Below are positions 57,521 to 64,000 of a stretch of 64,000 bases of DNA, piece by piece. Positions within the stretch are counted from its first letter, which is position 1. Each line of letters begins with the position of its first letter. The position numbers and the translations under genes are program-made. This stretch comes from Ruegeria_B marisflavi (lineage in GTDB: Bacteria; Pseudomonadota; Alphaproteobacteria; Rhodobacterales; Rhodobacteraceae): positions 62,001-126,000 of the forward strand of contig NZ_JAOVQN010000012.1 in NCBI RefSeq assembly GCF_025673445.1, written 5' to 3'. The notes under the pieces were generated by a model. It searched no databases. It saw only the letters and a list, made by a program, of their open reading frames with translations, and was not told the DNA's origin.

Positions 57521-58278
57521 ACTGGGCCGCCATTGCCGCCATCTACCGGTTCGAAATGGCCCGGTTCTTTCGCACCCTGACGCAGAGCTTCATTTCGCCG
57601 GTGCTGAGCACCTCACTCTATTTCGTGGTCTTCGGCACCGCCATCGGCAGCCGCATCCAGGAGATCGAGGGCGTCTCCTATGGCGCCTTCATCGTGCCGG
57701 GGCTGGTGATGCTGTCAGTGGTGATGCTGGCGATCTCGAACGCCTCCTTCGGCATCTATTTTCCGAAATTCCTGGGCACGATCTACGAGTTGCTGTCGGC
57801 GCCGGTGAATTTCATCGAGATCGTCATCGGCTATGTCGGCGCGGCGGCGACCAAGGCGCTCTTCGTGGGCGTGGTGATCCTGGTGACCGCCAGCTTCTTT
57901 GTCGAGCTACGCATCGAGCACCCTCTGGCGATGGTGGCCTTTCTGGTTCTGACCTGCCTGAGCTTTTCGCTTCTGGGCTTCATCATCGGCATCTGGGCCA
58001 GCAATTTCGAACAGATGTCGCTGGTACCACAGCTGGTGGTGACGCCGCTGATCTTTCTGGGCGGCACGTTCTACAGCATCTCGATGCTGCCCCCGGTCTG
58101 GCAGACCATCACGCTGTTCAACCCGGTGGTCTACCTGATTTCAGGCTTCCGCTGGTCGTTCTACGGGCTGGCGGACGTCCCGGTTGCGCTGAGCCTTCTG
58201 GCCATCGCTGCCTTTACCGGACTGTGCCTGTTATTGATCTGCTGGATCTTCCGCACTGGCTGGCGCATCCGCAACTGA
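57517..58278 (+). CDS. ABC-2-type exporter permease (YadH/NodJ-like)
   Basis: Membrane component of 253 residues with six hydrophobic helices and a final short basic tail (WRIRN). The sequence AIYRFEMARFFRTLTQSFISPVLSTSLYFVVFG and the later LGGTFYSISMLPPVWQTITLFNPVVYLISGFRWSFYG motif match the ABC-2 family of YadH/NodJ. It pairs with the preceding ATPase, translated from an overlapping ATGA. The exported compound is unknown. Confidence 0.9.
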   Translation: MNWAAIAAIYRFEMARFFRTLTQSFISPVLSTSLYFVVFGTAIGSRIQEIEGVSYGAFIVPGLVMLSVVMLAISNASFGIYFPKFLGTIYELLSAPVNFIEIVIGYVGAAATKALFVGVVILVTASFFVELRIEHPLAMVAFLVLTCLSFSLLGFIIGIWASNFEQMSLVPQLVVTPLIFLGGTFYSISMLPPVWQTITLFNPVVYLISGFRWSFYGLADVPVALSLLAIAAFTGLCLLLICWIFRTGWRIRN

Positions 58279-58308
58279 ACCACGGCGGGGTGCCCAAACA
58301 ACTTGCGC

Positions 58309-58340
58309 TTCTTACTGGTGAAAAATACTCCCGCCGGAGG
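58309..58340 (-). repeat. Intergenic GGAGTATTTTT repeat, copy 3 (inverted)
   Basis: On the minus strand the segment reads CCTCCGGCGGGAGTATTTTT followed by CACCAGTAAGAA. The GGAGTATTTT core matches copies 1 and 2. It sits in the gap between the ABC permease gene and the S49 peptidase gene, inside a reading frame that extends the peptidase gene upstream but is not coding. Confidence 0.6.
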
Positions 58341-58470
58341 CATCGCGCGAAGCGTGATAGAAAAGGCCCGACCTTCAAGTCGCGCAATTGTGTGGGAAAA
58401 TTGTTGCCGCGGCGTTTCTGTTCCCGTCCGCGTCTTGTTTGTCGGACAGTGGAGCTCTACATCGGCTGCC

Positions 58471-59268
58471 ATGACACTCGCCCTGCCCTTTCTGAAAAAG
58501 CCGCCGCTGGTGGCCGTGGTTCGCCTGTCCGGTGCCATCGGCATGACCGGGCGCGGGTCGCTCAATGACACCTCGCTGACCCCCGTGCTGGAACGCGCCT
58601 TTCGTAAGGGCAAACCGGCGGCCATTGCGCTGGAGATCAACTCGCCCGGCGGCTCACCAGTGCAGAGCTCGCTGATCGGCGCGCGGATCCGGCGTCTGGC
58701 GGACGAGCTCGATGTGCCTGTCTATGCCTTTGTCGAGGATGTGGCCGCTTCGGGCGGGTACTGGCTGGCCTGCGCCGCCGACGAGATCTGGGCCGACGAC
58801 AGTTCGATCCTGGGATCCATCGGGGTGATCTCGGCCGGTTTTGGCGCGCATGTGTTCCTGGCCCGGCAGGGGATCGAACGGCGGATCCACACGGCGGGCA
58901 AGTCGAAATCCATGCTCGACCCGTTCAGCCCGGAAAAGGACGAGGATATCGCCCGGCTCAAGGGCATTCTGGGCGACATTCACAAGAATTTCATCGACCA
59001 CGTAAAAGCCCGGCGCGGGGCACGGCTGGACCTGTCCGAGGACCTTTTCACCGGCGAGATCTGGTTGGGCGCGCGAGCGCGCGATCTGGGACTAATCGAC
59101 GGTATCGGACATCTGAAACCCAAGATGCAGGAACGGTTCGGCGACAAGGTGCGGTTCCGCCGCTACGGATTGCGCCGCCCGGTCTGGTCCCGGTTTGGCC
59201 TGTCGCTGGCCGAGGACGCGCTGGGCGGCATAGAAGAACGGGCCGCCTTCGCGCGGTTCGGCCTCTGA
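58471..59268 (+). CDS. S49-family serine peptidase (SppA/SohB-like)
   Basis: A 265-residue peptidase of the ClpP-like signal-peptide-peptidase group. Catalytic Ser94 lies in EDVAASGGYWLA and Lys146 in AGKSKSMLDPF, 52 residues apart as in Bacillus SppA. NSPGGS near 57-62 is the substrate groove. Start ATG 58471 is used because the homologous region begins there; the longer frame crosses an intergenic repeat. No clear membrane anchor is visible, unlike E. coli SppA. Co-transcribed with the zinc-ribbon microprotein 1 bp downstream. Confidence 0.9.
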   Translation: MTLALPFLKKPPLVAVVRLSGAIGMTGRGSLNDTSLTPVLERAFRKGKPAAIALEINSPGGSPVQSSLIGARIRRLADELDVPVYAFVEDVAASGGYWLACAADEIWADDSSILGSIGVISAGFGAHVFLARQGIERRIHTAGKSKSMLDPFSPEKDEDIARLKGILGDIHKNFIDHVKARRGARLDLSEDLFTGEIWLGARARDLGLIDGIGHLKPKMQERFGDKVRFRRYGLRRPVWSRFGLSLAEDALGGIEERAAFARFGL

Positions 59269-59269
59269 C

Positions 59270-59440
59270 ATGCTGGTCAAGATCGTCACCCTCTTTCTGG
59301 TCGCCATCGCGGTTCTCGCCATGTTCGGGCGGCTGCGGTTTCCCGGTGCGCGGCGGCTGAGCTCGGCAAAATGCCCGCGCTGCGGGCGCTACCGGATCGG
59401 CAAGGGCCCCTGCGCCTGCGGACATGGAGGTCGGGCATGA
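59270..59440 (+). CDS. Zinc-ribbon membrane microprotein
   Basis: A 56-residue protein. One N-terminal helix (VKIVTLFLVAIAVLAMF) is followed by a basic linker (GRLRFPGARRLSSAK) and a compact four-cysteine zinc ribbon, CPRC then CAC (C-x2-C ... C-x-C) ending in GHGGRA. It begins one base after the S49 peptidase stop and its own stop overlaps the cation antiporter start (ATGA), which is strong evidence that it is translated. I know no characterised homologue. Confidence 0.8.
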   Translation: MLVKIVTLFLVAIAVLAMFGRLRFPGARRLSSAKCPRCGRYRIGKGPCACGHGGRA

Positions 59441-60396
59441 TGGCATGGCTCCTGTCGGGCCTTGGGCTGTTGATCCTGCTTCTGGCCGGTGACGCGCTGG
59501 TGCGGGGCGCAGTCAATCTCAGCCTGCGGCTGGGCGTGCCGGCGCTGATCGTCAGCCTGACCATCGTGGCATTTGGCACCTCGGCGCCAGAGCTGCTGAT
59601 CTCGATCAAGGCGGTGCAGGAGAACGCACCCGGTATCGCGCTGGGCAATGTGGTTGGGTCGAATACCGCCAATATCCTGCTAGTGCTGGGCCTGCCCGCG
59701 CTGCTGGCGACGCTGCACACCAGTGAGTGCGATACGCGGCGCAACTATGTGCTGATGCTACTGGCCTCGGTCCTGTTCATCGGGCTGGCCTTCTGCGGCA
59801 CATTCACGGTGACCAGCGGCATGATCCTGCTGGCGGGTCTGGGTCTGATGCTGACCAATGCCTTTCGCGAGGCACACGCCCATCGCAAGGCCTGTGGCGA
59901 CCCCTGCGCGGATGACGATCTGGAGGTCCTGGAAGAGGCCGACCCGAACATGCCCTGGTGGCGCATCGGCATGTTCCTGGCGCTGGGTCTTTTAGGTCTG
60001 CCGATGGGGGCGCATCTGTTGGTCGATAACGCCTCGGTCATCGCGCGCACCTATGGGGTCAGCGAAACGGTGATCGGATTGACGCTGGTGGCCCTTGGCA
60101 CCTCGCTGCCGGAACTGGCGACCACGGTGATGGCCGCGTTGCGGCGCCAGGCCGATGTGGCGCTGGGCAATGTGATCGGATCGAACATGTTCAACCTGCT
60201 GGCGATCATCGGTGTCGCCACCCTGTTCGGACCGATCCCGGTTGACCCTTCGTTTTTGGAATTCGACCTTTGGGTGATGCTGGCCGCCTCGCTGCTGCTC
60301 ATCCCTTTCGTGTTCTTCAAGCTTGACATAAACCGGTTCTGGGGGGCGGTGCTGAGCGCCATGTACATCGGTTACGTGGTGATCGTTCTGATCTAG
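59437..60396 (+). CDS. Calcium/sodium-type cation antiporter (CaCA, YrbG-like)
   Basis: A 319-residue membrane exchanger with ten or eleven hydrophobic helices and two inverted alpha-repeat signatures: AFGTSAPELLIS plus GNVVGSNTANILLVLG, and LGTSLPELATTV plus GNVIGSNMFNLLAIIG. These bind the transported cation. A central acidic loop (DDDLEVLEEADPN) joins the halves. ATG 59437 (followed directly by another ATG) overlaps the microprotein stop. Function is export of Ca2+ or other cation in exchange for H+ or Na+. Confidence 0.92.
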   Translation: MMAWLLSGLGLLILLLAGDALVRGAVNLSLRLGVPALIVSLTIVAFGTSAPELLISIKAVQENAPGIALGNVVGSNTANILLVLGLPALLATLHTSECDTRRNYVLMLLASVLFIGLAFCGTFTVTSGMILLAGLGLMLTNAFREAHAHRKACGDPCADDDLEVLEEADPNMPWWRIGMFLALGLLGLPMGAHLLVDNASVIARTYGVSETVIGLTLVALGTSLPELATTVMAALRRQADVALGNVIGSNMFNLLAIIGVATLFGPIPVDPSFLEFDLWVMLAASLLLIPFVFFKLDINRFWGAVLSAMYIGYVVIVLI

Positions 60397-60415
60397 GCGG
60401 CGAGAGGAGAGCCAC

Positions 60416-61195
60416 ATGGCACGCGCGTTGGTAACCGGGGCCGGGCAACGGCTGGGCAAGGCGATGGCACTCTACCTGGCTCAGCGTGGCTTCGATATCG
60501 GGGTGCACTATGCCAGTTCCGAGCGCGACGCCGAGGCGGTTGCCGCCCAGATCCGGTCCATGGGTCGCGCGGCCGTTGCCATGCCCGCCAACCTGCTGGA
60601 CGAGGCGCAGACACAGGCGCTGCTGCCCGAGGCGGCAGAGAGGCTGGGGGGCCCGATCACCTGCCTGGTCAACAATGCCTCGATCTTTGAATACGACAGC
60701 CTGACCAGCGCCAGCCGGACCAGTTGGGACAGGCATATGGAAAGCAATCTGCGCGCGCCCTTCGTGCTGACACAGTCGATGGCGGCGCAGGGGTTGCAGC
60801 CCATCGCCGACGACGCTGGCGAGCCGATGGCGACCGGGCTGATCGTCAACATGATCGACATGCGGGTGCGCAAGCTGACGCCGGAATTCATGACCTACAC
60901 CTTGGCTAAGGCCGCATTGTGGACCCTGACCCAAACCAGCGCGCAGGCGCTGACACCCGCAATCCGGGTTAACGCGATCGGCCCCGGCCCGACGCTGAAA
61001 GGTCACCGCCAGTCGCCCGAGCATTTCGCAGCGCAGCGGGCCAACACAATCTCTGGGCGTGGATCAAACCCGCAGGATATCACCGCCGCTTTGGGTTTTT
61101 TCCTCGACGCACCTGCGGTCACCGGACAGTTGCTTTGCATAGATGGCGGGCAGCACCTGGGATGGCGCACACCCGATGTGATCGGGGTTGAATGA
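60416..61195 (+). CDS. PTR1/FolM-type SDR (dihydromonapterin or pteridine reductase-like)
   Basis: A 259-residue SDR. The cofactor loop GAGQRLGKAMA with Arg in TGxxxRxG (residues 8-15) marks NADPH-preferring pteridine reductases, and the active site is D148 (VNMIDMR)-Y161-K165 (YTLAK), the Asp-Tyr-Lys set of PTR1/FolM instead of Ser-Tyr-Lys. It likely reduces dihydromonapterin, dihydrobiopterin or another pterin. It lies 19 bp after the cation antiporter gene and may be in the same operon. Confidence 0.86.
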   Translation: MARALVTGAGQRLGKAMALYLAQRGFDIGVHYASSERDAEAVAAQIRSMGRAAVAMPANLLDEAQTQALLPEAAERLGGPITCLVNNASIFEYDSLTSASRTSWDRHMESNLRAPFVLTQSMAAQGLQPIADDAGEPMATGLIVNMIDMRVRKLTPEFMTYTLAKAALWTLTQTSAQALTPAIRVNAIGPGPTLKGHRQSPEHFAAQRANTISGRGSNPQDITAALGFFLDAPAVTGQLLCIDGGQHLGWRTPDVIGVE

Positions 61196-61399
61196 GTTTT
61201 TCCGGCTCAAGTTTTGCACCGTTCACATTTCCGTTGCGAAAGCGTTACAAAAATCCCTTTGATTTCATGAACTTGTATTTAAACCAAAATTTTTTCATTT
61301 GAAAACAATGTCTTCCAGGACTGCCTATTTTTTAGGCAAATCACCAAAGGGCCCGAGTTTGCAGGGAAATTTCCACCTTACGCGAACTTATTGTCAGAC

Positions 61400-61408
61400 T
61401 TATCCACA
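61400..61408 (+). promoter_or_regulatory. Perfect DnaA-box match in the AT-rich region before uvrC
   Basis: TTATCCACA, with an imperfect inverted copy (CGTGGATTT) shortly downstream, forming an ATCCAC/GTGGAT stem. The 290-bp gap is AT-rich and also contains TGCCTA/TAGGCA flanking a T-run. A replication origin is not supported (one full box only), but DnaA-regulated expression is possible. Confidence 0.3.
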
Positions 61409-61485
61409 GCAATCGTGGATTTGTTTCCTCTTGAACCGGCGACCAGAAGATTGCAGCCAAGGGGTGAGAATCGTATGTCAGAGCC

Positions 61486-63357
61486 ATGGCTGAGCAACCC
61501 CCCAACACCACCGACACACCCGTGACCGGCTACGCCCGTATCCAGGGCTATCTGCGCACCCTGAGCGGCGCGCCAGGGGTTTACCGGATGCTCGATGCGC
61601 AGGCGCGGGTGCTATACGTCGGCAAGGCCCGTAACCTCAAGGCGCGTGTGTCGAACTATGCCCGCCCGGGTCACAGCCCGAGGATCGAGCGGATGATCCG
61701 CGAGACCGCCTCGATGATGTTTCTGACCACGCGCACCGAGACCGAGGCGCTGCTGCTGGAGCAGAACCTGATCAAGCAGCTCAAGCCGAAATACAACGTG
61801 CTGCTCAGGGATGACAAAAGCTTTCCCAATATCCTGGTGGCCAAGGACCATCCCTTTGCCCAGATCAAGAAACACCGGGGCGCGAAGAAGGAGAAAGGCA
61901 CCTATTTCGGACCCTTTGCCAGTGCCGGTGCGGTCAACCGCACCCTGAACCAGTTGCAAAAGGCGTTCCTGCTGCGCAACTGCACGGACGCGGTGTTCGA
62001 CAGCCGCACCCGGCCCTGCCTGCTCTACCAGATCAAGCGCTGTTCGGGGCCGTGCGTGGGGCTCATATCCGAGGCCGACTATGCCGTCGCCGTCAAGGAT
62101 GCCGAACGGTTCCTCTCGGGCCGCTCGACCCGAGTGCAGGAGGAACTGGCAGACCAGATGATGGCCGCCTCCGAGGCTATGGAGTTCGAACGCGCCGCCG
62201 CGTTGCGCGACCGTATCCGGGCTTTGACGACGGTGCAGGGCACTCAGGGCATCAACCCGCGCGGCGTGGCCGAGGCGGATGTGGTGGCGCTGCATCTGGA
62301 AAACGGTCAGGCCTGCGTGCAGGTCTTTTTCATCCGGGCCAACCAGAACTGGGGCAACCGCGATTTCTATCCCCGCGTGGGCGAGGACGTGTCGGCGGCC
62401 GAGGTGATGGAGGCGTTTCTGGGTCAGTTCTATGACAACAAGGAACCGCCCCGGCAGTTGATCCTGTCGGACGCGATCGAGAACGCCGATCTGATGACCG
62501 AGGCGCTGAGCGAGAAGGCCGGGCGCAAGGTGGAACTTCTGGTGCCCCAGCGCGGCGAGAAGGCCGAGCTGGTCTCGGGCGCGCTGCGCAACGCGCGCGA
62601 GTCGCTGGCCCGGCGGATGTCCGAAAGCGCCACCCAGGCCAAGCTGTTGCGCGGCCTGGCCGAGGCCTTCGACCTGGACGGCCCGCCGCAGCGGATCGAG
62701 GTCTATGACAACAGCCATATCCAGGGCACCAATGCGGTCGGCGGCATGATCGTGGCCGGGCCTGAGGGGCTGATGAAAAACCAGTACCGCAAGTTCAACA
62801 TCCGGGGCGACGACCTGACGCCGGGCGACGATTTCGGCATGATGAAAGAGGTGCTGACCCGCCGGTTCGCCCGTTTACTGAAAGAGGACCCGGACCGCGA
62901 CAAAGGGCTGTGGCCCGATCTGTTGCTGATCGACGGCGGCGCCGGTCAGGTCAGCGCGGTGCAGGAAATCATGGTGGCGCACGGGGTCGAGGATATCCCG
63001 ATGGTCGGCGTGGCCAAGGGCGTCGACCGCGACCACGGCAAGGAAGAGTTCCACCGAACCGGCCAGCGCCCCTTTGCCCTGAAACGCAACGATCCGGTGC
63101 TGTACTTCATCCAGCGGCTCCGGGACGAGGCGCACCGCTTTGCCATCGGCACCCACCGCGCCAAGCGGGCCAAGGCGGTGAGCGCCACCCCACTTGACGA
63201 TATCCCCGGTGTCGGCGCCGCGCGCAAACGCGCGCTTTTGGCGCATTTCGGCAGCGCCAAGGCAGTGAGCCGCGCGGATCTGGCCGATCTGACCGCGGTC
63301 GAGGGTGTCTCCGAAGGGTTGGCGCAGAAAATCTACGGCTTCTTCCACGAAAGCTGA
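61486..63357 (+). CDS. uvrC: Excinuclease ABC subunit C
   Basis: Nucleotide-excision repair nuclease of 623 residues that makes both incisions with UvrB. An N-terminal GIY-YIG domain (about 25-110: GAPGVYRMLDAQARVLYVGKARNL) performs the 3' cut; a UvrB-binding UVR motif lies near 225; the RNase H-like endonuclease (EVYDNSHIQGTNAVGGMIV near 405 and DLLLIDGGAGQVSA near 480) makes the 5' cut; and tandem helix-hairpin-helix motifs (DIPGVGAARKRALLAHFGS and VEGVSEGLAQKIY) end the protein. Start ATG 61486 has only a weak ribosome site. Expression may be linked to SOS control; no SOS box was found by eye. Confidence 0.96.
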   Translation: MAEQPPNTTDTPVTGYARIQGYLRTLSGAPGVYRMLDAQARVLYVGKARNLKARVSNYARPGHSPRIERMIRETASMMFLTTRTETEALLLEQNLIKQLKPKYNVLLRDDKSFPNILVAKDHPFAQIKKHRGAKKEKGTYFGPFASAGAVNRTLNQLQKAFLLRNCTDAVFDSRTRPCLLYQIKRCSGPCVGLISEADYAVAVKDAERFLSGRSTRVQEELADQMMAASEAMEFERAAALRDRIRALTTVQGTQGINPRGVAEADVVALHLENGQACVQVFFIRANQNWGNRDFYPRVGEDVSAAEVMEAFLGQFYDNKEPPRQLILSDAIENADLMTEALSEKAGRKVELLVPQRGEKAELVSGALRNARESLARRMSESATQAKLLRGLAEAFDLDGPPQRIEVYDNSHIQGTNAVGGMIVAGPEGLMKNQYRKFNIRGDDLTPGDDFGMMKEVLTRRFARLLKEDPDRDKGLWPDLLLIDGGAGQVSAVQEIMVAHGVEDIPMVGVAKGVDRDHGKEEFHRTGQRPFALKRNDPVLYFIQRLRDEAHRFAIGTHRAKRAKAVSATPLDDIPGVGAARKRALLAHFGSAKAVSRADLADLTAVEGVSEGLAQKIYGFFHES

Positions 63358-63407
63358 CTTGCCTTTCCCGCCGACCTGCGGTTGGGTCTGACCTGGGAGG
63401 AGAGCAG

Positions 63408-64000
63408 ATGACATTGATGCAGGGATTTCCACCGGCCGAGGCCGACCGGGCGACGCTGGCGAACTGGCGTACCCAACCCTATTCGGCTTGGGCGTTTCAC
63501 CATGTACGCGAGGTTGTGCCTTCGGCCGAGATCGCCAACGCGCCGGACGATGTCTGGGCGCTGGACCAGGGTACGCCGCTGCTGTCGGATGCCGTGATCG
63601 ACGATATCCTCGCCCCGACCCTGACCGATGCGCTGGTGGTGCTGCACAAGGGTAGGGTCGTGCATGAGCGTTATCGCAACGGCATGACCGCCGAGGATCC
63701 GCATATCCTGATGTCGGTGTCGAAATCCATGCTGGGCCTTTTGGCCGGGATTGTCGCGGACAAGGGTCTGTTGGATCTTGAGGCCGGGATCATCGACTAT
63801 ATCCCCGAACTCGCGCCCACCGCCTATGCCGGGGCGACCGTGCGCCAGGCGCTGGACATGCGGGTGGGGGTCGAATTCTCGGAGGATTACACCGCCACAT
63901 CTGGCCCGATCATCGCCTATCGCAAGGCGGCCAACTGGAACGTGGTCGAACCCGGCGAGGTGGCCCCGGACCTGCGCAGTTTCCAGATGATGCTGACCGC
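63408..64000 (+). CDS. Beta-lactamase-family serine hydrolase (partial, right edge)
   Basis: The first 197 codons of a protein that runs off the window. GGGAGGAGAGCAG precedes the ATG. The serine-lysine catalytic motif S103-V-S-K106 lies in the segment DPHILMSVSKSMLG, typical of class C beta-lactamase-like esterases and D,D-peptidases (PF00144). No signal peptide is seen, so it is more likely a cytosolic esterase or amidase than a secreted lactamase. The YxN and HTG motifs lie past the edge. It is 50 bp after uvrC. Confidence 0.85.
   Translation, partial: MTLMQGFPPAEADRATLANWRTQPYSAWAFHHVREVVPSAEIANAPDDVWALDQGTPLLSDAVIDDILAPTLTDALVVLHKGRVVHERYRNGMTAEDPHILMSVSKSMLGLLAGIVADKGLLDLEAGIIDYIPELAPTAYAGATVRQALDMRVGVEFSEDYTATSGPIIAYRKAANWNVVEPGEVAPDLRSFQMMLT

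Noticed and set aside
58303..58470. N-terminal extension of the S49 peptidase
   Set aside because: The extra 56 residues cover an intergenic repeat in a shadow frame; homology starts at the ATG at 58471.
1..64000. tRNA, rRNA, CRISPR, prophage, insertion sequence or toxin-antitoxin genes
   Set aside because: Read through on both strands; no cloverleaf-like cluster, no spaced repeat array, and no transposase, integrase or toxin motif was seen. A tRNAscan-SE or CRISPR search would settle it.

Overview
The window is high-GC alphaproteobacterial chromosome, almost certainly Rhodobacterales of the Roseobacter group and probably close to Ruegeria. The evidence is the split F0 operon (atpI-B-E-F'-F with paired b and b' subunits), a VPLPA-CTERM sorting protein, a plant-type glutamate-cysteine ligase, a PTR1-type reductase, and a short intergenic repeat built around CCGGAGTATTTT that I recall from roseobacters. 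The species was not verified. I see no rRNA, tRNA, CRISPR array, prophage or insertion sequence. Coding density is high and many neighbours overlap by ATGA, GTGA or TGATG.

Layout. 1-5 kb: the N-terminal 911 codons of smc (minus, running off the left edge), a lipoprotein, and a PLP aminotransferase divergent from a FadR-type regulator. 5.5-8.1 kb: the F0 ATP synthase operon, with hairpins on both sides of the c-subunit gene. 8.3-14 kb: ArsR regulator, DMT exporter with its LysR neighbour, azoreductase, Asp/Glu racemase, YqgE, a stand-alone DsbD alpha domain, and a NUDIX hydrolase. 14-19 kb: an RND efflux permease with its adaptor. 18.9-21.5 kb: a tight operon of uracil-DNA glycosylase, phosphoesterase, LysE exporter and MoaB. 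21.5-26.3 kb: a Cys-rich secreted protein, then a pyrimidine/phospholipid operon (pyrB, two small unknown genes, a dihydroorotase-like gene lacking metal ligands, plsY, a GTG-started small gene).

26.5-30.6 kb: a YHS protein, a VPLPA-CTERM surface protein, a 737-bp gene-free stretch, and a SARP/TolB-like/TPR regulator. 30.6-38.5 kb: PlsC-like acyltransferase, glutamate-cysteine ligase, the rsmE-GNAT-membrane protein operon, ubiA, and an OmpA/BON protein with a coiled-coil partner. 38.7-44.3 kb: a D,D-carboxypeptidase with a SPOR-like domain, HAD phosphatase, clpS, a small-domain methyltransferase, a degenerate SDR and hemF. 44.4-49.9 kb: a secreted protein, fatty acid desaturase, class III cyclase/TolB-like/TPR protein, hemC, and divergent hemE. 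50-56.5 kb: CoA transferase, crotonase, an HxlR regulator with a clear operator facing an alpha/beta hydrolase, a membrane-tethered TAXI protein, a DMT transporter and a CoxG-like protein. 56.6-64 kb: a two-gene ABC exporter, S49 protease, zinc-ribbon microprotein, cation antiporter, pteridine reductase-like SDR, uvrC, and a serine hydrolase cut by the right edge.

Most of the window is core metabolism and envelope biology. The most unusual items are the metal-ligand-free dihydroorotase in the pyr operon, two proteins that share a TolB-like/TPR body under different N-terminal heads, the 26-cysteine secreted repeat protein, enzymes with altered catalytic residues (SDR, racemase, DNA glycosylase), an RND pump with an extra C-terminal membrane region, and the HxlR operator array. 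I did not find one obvious new defence or mobile system.
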